From NCBI GenBank assembly GCA_900553635.1, contig USDU01000080.1, forward strand, positions 1-9,705: DNA of 9,705 nucleotides, read 5' to 3'. This DNA comes from an uncultured Lachnospiraceae bacterium. GTDB taxonomy: Bacteria; Bacillota_A; Clostridia; Lachnospirales; Lachnospiraceae. Shown here in pieces: positions 6,264 to 9,705 of this stretch. Below the pieces are notes generated by a model, which did no database searches, was not told the DNA's origin, and saw nothing but the letters and a program-made list of their open reading frames with translations. How positions within the stretch are numbered: position 1 is the stretch's first letter; the number at the start of each line of letters is the position of its first letter. The translations under genes were made by a program, and so were the position numbers.

Positions 6264-7886
6264 TTATTCTTTTACAATCCCAAGCTTCGGAATCCCATCT
6301 CCGTCGTATTCCAGCCCATGCACCTCATAACCGGCCTCCAGCCATTCCTCTATGCATTTCAGCAGCTCTTCCGTCATCCGCTCCCCCGGCGCCAGAACCG
6401 GAATTCCCGGCGGGTACAGATACACGTAATTGTCTGCCACAGCGCCCTCACAGGCCGCCAGAGGCCTGCAATCCCCTTCGGCCTCCGCTGCTTCACCAAT
6501 GGTCAGAACAGCCTTCAGACGTGGCAGCGCGTTGCTCTTGGCGCTCACTTTATCTGCTGTGTTCACGCCGACCGGTATCTTTTCATCCATATCCTGATCG
6601 AGCTCATGCAGCGCTTCCTCCAGTCTCCCGAACCCTTCTTCCGAATCCGCGATTCCCGCGATTCCAACCACGTAATCCGGCCCGCTCATTTCCATCTGGA
6701 TATGGTACCGCTCCCGGAGCATCCGCGACAGCTCTTCTCCTGTCAGCCCGGCTCCTGCAAGATTCGCTCTCCTTGCGGAAATCAGCAGCTTGCTCCGATC
6801 AAAATCCGCCGTCTGCCCGAACTCCTCCAGTTTCGCTTCCAACTGCCATATACCGTCCTTCTCACTGTCCAATCCGGCCAGATACAGCCATTTCAGCTCC
6901 CGGCAGCTCTCCCGGAAATTCTTAAGCTCCCGCACATGCTTCGCGAACAGCTCCTCGCCGTCCCGCTCTATCAAATCCACACAGGCGTCAATGGAAGCCA
7001 TCAACACATAAGACGGGCTGCTGCTCTGATAGATGGACAGAAATTTCCGAATCCGCTCCCGATTCGCTATTTCTCCCTGCACATGCAGAAGCGCCGTCTG
7101 TGTCATGGCCGGCAGCGTCTTATGCACACTCTGAATCACCACATCTGCCCCTGCGCTCACCGCGTCCTCCGGAAAGTATTTTGAAAATGGAAAATGCGCC
7201 CCATGAGCCTGATCCACAATCAGCGGAACGCCATATCGATGACAAATTCCCGCGATCCGGCGCACATCTGAGCAGACGCCATCGTAGGTAGGGGATACTA
7301 TCATGACAGCCTGGATATCTGTCTGAATCCAGTTTTGATTTTTTTCCCTGTCTCCACCGGAGTCTTTCTCTGTTTTTCCATCCGCCTGCTGTTTTTTCTC
7401 TATGATGGACTTTTGCAATGCATTTTCCACATCTTCCGGCAAAATCGCGCCGTTTATCCCCAATTCCGGGATGTATTGTGGATAAAGATACACCGTTTTT
7501 AATCCCCGGAGCTCCGCCCCGTGATAGGCAGACCGGTGACAGTTCCGGGCCATCAGAAGCGTCCCACCATACTTCGTGCAGCCTGAGATGGCGCTCAGGA
7601 TTCCCGCCGTACTTCCATTTACCAGGAAATGCGTCTCCCCGGCCCCGAACACCTGCGCCGCCCGCCGCTGGGCCTCCGTCAGCACCCCGTCATTCTCCGG
7701 ATGATGCAGATCGTCAAAACCGTCTATCTCCGTAATATCTATTTGAAATGGATTCTCAAATTTCCCCATAAGCCGCTTGTGCCCCGGCATATGAAAGGCG
7801 TAAAAATCCGAAGCTCCGTAGGCAGCCAGCTTCTCATAAAGCGGCCCGCCGAACTTATCCTGTCTTCTATTATTCTGTCTGTCCAC
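6264..7886 (-). CDS. PLP-dependent Orn/Lys/Arg decarboxylase-family protein (YaaO-like)
   Basis: This 540-residue fold-type I PLP enzyme has the N-terminal PLYEKL and FHMPGHK signatures (about 16-37). DITEIDGFDDLHHP follows (50-63), then the PLP-phosphate contact region NGSTAG (90-95). VDQAHGAHF (224-232) supplies the Asp that contacts the PLP ring nitrogen, and SVHKTLPAMTQ (253-263) contains the Schiff-base Lys256. The small C-terminal Orn/Lys/Arg decarboxylase domain ends near YLYPPGIPVLAPGE. B. subtilis YaaO is the syntenic counterpart; the amino-acid substrate is not predictable here. It is longer than YaaO-type proteins (about 480), partly through a hydrophilic insert at about 160-187. 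The start is GTG at 7886, because an in-frame TGA lies 5 codons upstream and no other start precedes the conserved N-terminus. The ribosome site is weak (AGAGAAAG). It follows the lyase gene after 62 bases and precedes the kinase-like gene by 10. Confidence 0.88.
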   Translation of the reverse strand: MDRQNNRRQDKFGGPLYEKLAAYGASDFYAFHMPGHKRLMGKFENPFQIDITEIDGFDDLHHPENDGVLTEAQRRAAQVFGAGETHFLVNGSTAGILSAISGCTKYGGTLLMARNCHRSAYHGAELRGLKTVYLYPQYIPELGINGAILPEDVENALQKSIIEKKQQADGKTEKDSGGDREKNQNWIQTDIQAVMIVSPTYDGVCSDVRRIAGICHRYGVPLIVDQAHGAHFPFSKYFPEDAVSAGADVVIQSVHKTLPAMTQTALLHVQGEIANRERIRKFLSIYQSSSPSYVLMASIDACVDLIERDGEELFAKHVRELKNFRESCRELKWLYLAGLDSEKDGIWQLEAKLEEFGQTADFDRSKLLISARRANLAGAGLTGEELSRMLRERYHIQMEMSGPDYVVGIAGIADSEEGFGRLEEALHELDQDMDEKIPVGVNTADKVSAKSNALPRLKAVLTIGEAAEAEGDCRPLAACEGAVADNYVYLYPPGIPVLAPGERMTEELLKCIEEWLEAGYEVHGLEYDGDGIPKLGIVKE

Positions 7887-7948
7887 GCAATCTTTAAATC
7901 ACTTTCTCTGTTTTATTCTTCGATGCAACACACCGATTTTTGCTATCT

Positions 7949-8974
7949 TTATAGCCACTCGCCCAGCTCTTCCATATCCTGAACCGTCGTAGACCAGCCG
8001 GTCGCCAGCCGTACCACCGTGTGCGTGTCATCGGCTTTCTCCCAGAAGCTGACTGCCACGTGTTTCTTCAGTTCCTCCAGTTTTTCATTTTCCATAATCA
8101 CAAACTGCTGGTTGGTCGGGGACTCCAGATAGAAAGTATAATTTTTGTCATGAAGCAGACGCTTCAACTGCTCCGCCATTTCGATGGCATTGCGGCTGAT
8201 ATTCAGATAAAGGTTTCCCGTAAACAGCTCGTCAAACTGGATGCCCAAGAGACGCCCCTTCGCCAGCAGCGCTCCCTGCTGTTTGATCCGCGTCATGAAA
8301 TGCTTCGGCGCGTTCCCTTTCGGAAATACTACAGCTTCCCCGCAGAGTGCGCCCACCTTAGTGCCTCCGATATAAAAGACGTCACAGATCCGTGCGATAT
8401 CCGGCAGGGTCATATCCGCCTCCGGGCTCATGAGACCGTAGCCCAGACGCGCGCCGTCCAGATACAGCGGCATCTCATAGGCATGACATACCTCCGCGAT
8501 GGCCTCCAGTTCAGCTTTGCTATAGAGCGTACCGTACTCCGTCGGCCAGGACACATACACCATCCCCGGAAATACCATATGCTCATGATTGCCATTCTCA
8601 AAAAATGTTTCCAGGTAAGTCTTTAATTCTCCCGCATCAATCTTTCCCTGATGCTGTGGCAAAGTCAGTACCTTATGTCCGGTATTCTCGATGGCTCCTG
8701 CTTCATGAACGCTCACATGACCTGTCTCTGCTGCTACCACGCCCTCGTAGGACTGCAGCATGGACGCAATCACTACCGCATTGGTCTGGGTACCACCCAC
8801 CAGAAATTCTACGATTGCTTCCGGGCACTCGGTGGCTTCTCGGATCTTTCTTCTTGCATTCTGACAATACACATCTGTCCCGTAACCCGACAGCGGCTCC
8901 ATATTCGTCTCTGTTAATCTCTGTATAATCCGCGGATGCGCTCCCGCTGAATAATCGTTCTCAAATGAAATCAT
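7949..8974 (-). CDS. Low-specificity threonine aldolase / beta-eliminating lyase family protein
   Basis: This 341-residue fold-type I PLP enzyme of the threonine-aldolase (Beta_elim_lyase) family would cleave L-threonine or L-allo-threonine to glycine and acetaldehyde in the cytosol. Visible signatures are the N-terminal FENDYSAGAHPRI, LVGGTQTNAVV (58-68), the ETGHVSVHEAGA region (83-94) with His residues expected near the cofactor, YLDGARLGYG (171-180) with the PLP-binding Asp173, and YIGGTKVGALCGEA (201-214) with the Schiff-base Lys206. Length is normal for the family. The ATG at 8974 has a strong AGAGGAGG ribosome site 8 bases upstream. Members of this family can also be tryptophanase-like or of unknown specificity, so the exact substrate is inferred. 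The gene is first of the seven-gene minus-strand run, and its leader carries an unusual pair of 26-base direct repeats. Confidence 0.9.
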   Translation of the reverse strand: MISFENDYSAGAHPRIIQRLTETNMEPLSGYGTDVYCQNARRKIREATECPEAIVEFLVGGTQTNAVVIASMLQSYEGVVAAETGHVSVHEAGAIENTGHKVLTLPQHQGKIDAGELKTYLETFFENGNHEHMVFPGMVYVSWPTEYGTLYSKAELEAIAEVCHAYEMPLYLDGARLGYGLMSPEADMTLPDIARICDVFYIGGTKVGALCGEAVVFPKGNAPKHFMTRIKQQGALLAKGRLLGIQFDELFTGNLYLNISRNAIEMAEQLKRLLHDKNYTFYLESPTNQQFVIMENEKLEELKKHVAVSFWEKADDTHTVVRLATGWSTTVQDMEELGEWL

Positions 8975-8995
8975 AATAGAAACCTCCTCTGCAAA

Positions 8996-9100
8996 TATGT
9001 TGACTCACTTGCGCTCATTATGCTGTGAATATTTCATTTCACAGCCGGCATTCGCCGTTCGTCAATCATACACGTATGTTGACTCACTTGCGCTCATTAT
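8996..9100 (-). repeat. Pair of perfect 26-bp direct repeats flanking two hairpins in the lyase gene leader
   Basis: The 26-base sequence beginning TATGTTGACTCAC and ending GCGCTCATTAT occurs without mismatch at 8996-9021 and 9075-9100 (plus-strand reading), 79 bases apart. Between them are an 8-bp hairpin GCTGTGAA (9022-9029) / TTCACAGC (9038-9045) and a 4-bp hairpin CGGC (9046-9049) / GCCG (9054-9057). On the minus strand the distal copy supplies most of a TATAAT -10 box, and the proximal copy ends 8 bases before the AGGAGG ribosome site. It could be a duplicated promoter/leader, a small repeat element, or a structured regulatory leader. Confidence 0.85.
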
Positions 9101-9104
9101 ATCA
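9096..9104 (-). promoter_or_regulatory. Probable extended -10 promoter of the threonine-aldolase-like gene
   Basis: On the minus strand this reads TGATATAAT, an exact TGn plus TATAAT extended -10 box. No recognisable -35 lies 16-18 bases upstream. Transcription would start near 9089, giving a leader of about 115 bases that contains the inter-repeat hairpins and the second repeat copy. The proximal repeat copy has CATAAT at the matching place and would be a much weaker -10. Confidence 0.55.
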
Positions 9105-9176
9105 CGAATTATCCTGCTTATCCCATTTTATCTTTATTTTTTACTATAATTTTGCCGCCAAAAGCTATCGCCTTCC

Positions 9177-9195
9177 ATCTGAATAATTTTCAGAT
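9177..9195. repeat. 7-bp inverted repeat upstream of the tRNA promoter
   Basis: ATCTGAA (9177-9183) and TTCAGAT (9189-9195) are perfect inverted arms separated by 5 bases. The 19-base dyad ends 6 bases before the -35 of the tRNA promoter. It has low GC and no T tract, so an operator-like site is more plausible than a terminator. A chance palindrome in AT-rich DNA is also possible. Confidence 0.3.
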
Positions 9196-9201
9196 TTCCA
9201 C

Positions 9202-9229
9202 TTGATTTTCTGTGCTAAAGTGCTACAAT
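9202..9229 (+). promoter_or_regulatory. Promoter of the tRNA-Ala / tRNA-Val operon
   Basis: A -35 TTGATT (9202-9207), a 16-base spacer and a -10 TACAAT (9224-9229) place the start of transcription near 9236, about 12 bases before the tRNA-Ala 5' end. The spacer and -10 contain a short tandem repeat, GTGCTA (9212-9217 and 9220-9225). Confidence 0.7.
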
Positions 9230-9247
9230 ATTTTTTGTAAGCATCAC

Positions 9248-9320
9248 GGGCTTGTAGCTCAGTTGGGAGAGCGCTGCGTTCGCAACGCAGAGGTCGAGGG
9301 TTCGAATCCCTTCAGGTCCA
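9248..9320 (+). tRNA. tRNA-Ala, anticodon CGC (codon GCG)
   Basis: This is a 73-base cloverleaf. The acceptor stem GGGCTTG pairs with CAGGTCC, including the G3-U70 wobble pair that is the main alanine identity element. The D stem is GCTC/GAGC, the anticodon stem CTGCG/CGCAG holds a TTCGCAA loop with anticodon CGC, and the T stem GAGGG/CCCTT carries the TTCGAAT loop. The discriminator base is A (9320). CCA is not encoded, so it must be added by the CCA-adding enzyme. It is 23 bases upstream of tRNA-Val, in one transcript. Confidence 0.96.
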
Positions 9321-9343
9321 TGGAACAAAGATTTTATAAATAC

Positions 9344-9417
9344 GGAAGTATAGCTCAGCTGGGATGAGCGTTCGCCTCACACGCGAGAGGTCATGGGTTC
9401 GAGCCCCATTACTTCCA
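9344..9417 (+). tRNA. tRNA-Val, anticodon CAC (codon GTG)
   Basis: This is a 74-base cloverleaf. The acceptor stem GGAAGTA pairs fully with TACTTCC, and the D stem is GCTC/GAGC with a 9-base loop. The anticodon stem TTCGC/GCGAG holds a CTCACAC loop with anticodon CAC, and the T stem ATGGG/CCCAT carries the TTCGAGC loop. The discriminator is A (9417), and CCA is not encoded. It is the last gene of the short tRNA operon, followed 6 bases later by a terminator hairpin. Confidence 0.95.
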
Positions 9418-9423
9418 CTGGAA

Positions 9424-9447
9424 AAGCCTGTATTTACGGGCTTTTTT
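9424..9447 (+). terminator. Rho-independent terminator of the tRNA-Ala/Val operon
   Basis: AAGCCTG (9424-9430) pairs with CGGGCTT (9437-9443), with one T-G wobble, around a TATTTA loop. Six T (9442-9447) follow on the plus strand. Confidence 0.88.
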
Positions 9448-9455
9448 CGTATCCG

Positions 9456-9493
9456 GAAATCAAAAGGTAATCAAAAAGTAATCAGGGTAATCA
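9456..9493. repeat. Phased short direct repeats GTAATCA next to the tRNA cluster
   Basis: Exact copies of GTAATCA start at 9467, 9478 and 9487, and a one-mismatch copy GAAATCA starts at 9456. The start-to-start distances are 11, 11 and 9 bases, close to one DNA helical turn. The array lies between the tRNA-Val terminator and the next terminator and is not part of any gene I can support. Spacing and position resemble arm-type sites of tyrosine integrases beside tRNA genes, but no integrase or duplicated tRNA 3' end is in the window. Confidence 0.6.
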
Positions 9494-9533
9494 AATACCC
9501 TAGAACATGATTATTCGGGAAAGGAAATTAAAT

Positions 9534-9569
9534 GAAAAAAGTCCCGGGAATTTTTCTCTTCCCGGGGCT
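9534..9569 (-). terminator. Strong hairpin terminator for the minus-strand tRNA-Phe transcript
   Basis: An 11-bp stem pairs bases 9540-9550 with 9559-9569, with one T-G wobble and a CCCGGG core in each arm, around an 8-base loop. On the minus strand it is followed by TTTTTT (9535-9540), making a strong terminator about 85 bases after tRNA-Phe. On the plus strand CCTCTTTT follows, so it may also stop read-through from the left. Confidence 0.85.
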
Positions 9570-9652
9570 CCTCTTTTGTATACGCTTATCCGTTGTATTA
9601 CTTAAAACATACGAATCTACACGAAAAATATTTGATTTTTACATAAAAAAAG

Positions 9653-9705
9653 TGCCCAGAACCGGAATCGAACCAGTGACACGAGGATTTTCAGTCCTCT
9701 GCTCT
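9653..9705 (-). tRNA. tRNA-Phe, anticodon GAA, 3' portion (5' end beyond the window)
   Basis: The minus strand shows the end of the D arm (AGAGC), an anticodon stem GAGGA/TCCTC around loop CTGAAAA with anticodon GAA, variable loop TGTC, T stem ACTGG/CCGGT with loop TTCGATT, the 3' acceptor half TCTGGGC (9654-9660) and discriminator A (9653). The acceptor 5' half and most of the D arm fall outside the window. CCA is not encoded. It is the last gene of a minus-strand tRNA transcript converging on the Ala/Val pair. Confidence 0.93.

Noticed and set aside
6318..7184. A 288-codon plus-strand open frame opposite the YaaO-like gene.
   Set aside because: It is antisense to an enzyme with intact PLP motifs, and has no plausible ribosome site or domain.
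8975..9247. A riboswitch or T-box in the leader of the threonine-aldolase-like gene.
   Set aside because: No T-box antiterminator core (the AGGGTGGNACCGCG-type sequence) and no recognisable glycine or other riboswitch core was seen; only the repeats and small hairpins are present.
9532..9705. An open frame from ATG 9532 to the window edge, with an AAAGGA-like site upstream, encoding 58 residues so far.
   Set aside because: It runs through the 9534-9569 terminator hairpin and then antisense through tRNA-Phe, giving the well-known spurious RTGIEPVTRGFSVLCS peptide. It is not a real gene.
1..9705. CRISPR arrays, insertion sequences, prophage genes or defence modules.
   Set aside because: No regularly spaced long repeats, transposase or integrase frame, or defence-family protein is visible. 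The coding content is core housekeeping and sporulation genes.

Overview
The window looks like chromosomal DNA of a spore-forming, low-to-medium GC member of the Firmicutes, most likely class Clostridia and possibly Lachnospiraceae. The evidence is the spore-maturation pair spmA-spmB, an AbrB-type regulator, strong AGGAGG-type ribosome binding sites, and a block of housekeeping genes in nearly the same order as in Bacillus subtilis (yaaO - tmk - yaaQ - yaaR - holB - yaaT/ricT - yabA - yabB - yazA - yabC/rsmI, with abrB convergent). The family-level placement is an inference.

Layout, left to right. (1) Positions 1-282 (+): the 3' end of a DUF885-family gene, cut by the window edge. (2) 289-1435 (-): spmA and spmB, a two-gene operon converging on the DUF885 gene. 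(3) 1436-1669: an AT-rich divergent region carrying a good promoter for abrB. (4) 1670-1924 (+): abrB, closed by a hairpin terminator (1943-1980) facing the end of the minus-strand operon. (5) 1992-8974 (-): seven genes transcribed right to left: a threonine-aldolase-like lyase, an Orn/Lys/Arg decarboxylase-family enzyme (YaaO-like), a guanylate-kinase-like protein, holB, ricT, a YabB/TrmN6-type methyltransferase and rsmI. The 168-base gap before holB has its own probable promoter; from holB to rsmI the genes are almost touching or overlapping. (6) 8975-9247: a divergent intergenic region with a 26-bp perfect direct repeat flanking two small hairpins in the lyase leader, and a promoter for the tRNAs. 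(7) 9248-9417 (+): tRNA-Ala(CGC) and tRNA-Val(CAC), followed by a terminator. (8) 9448-9652: helically phased GTAATCA repeats and a strong hairpin terminator serving a minus-strand tRNA-Phe(GAA) that runs off the right edge.

How the genes fit together: holB (clamp loader), ricT (RNA maturation and developmental control), the YabB/TrmN6-like tRNA methyltransferase and rsmI (16S rRNA methylation) form a replication/translation housekeeping operon. SpmAB and AbrB belong to sporulation and the transition state. The lyase and the decarboxylase-family enzyme are PLP-dependent amino-acid enzymes upstream of that block.

I see no CRISPR array, transposase, prophage gene, toxin-antitoxin pair or defence module. 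The window is mostly conserved core genome and I do not think it contains a new multi-gene system. The points most worth a second look are the guanylate-kinase-like protein in the tmk position, the direct-repeat/hairpin leader of the lyase gene, and the phased repeats beside the tRNA cluster.
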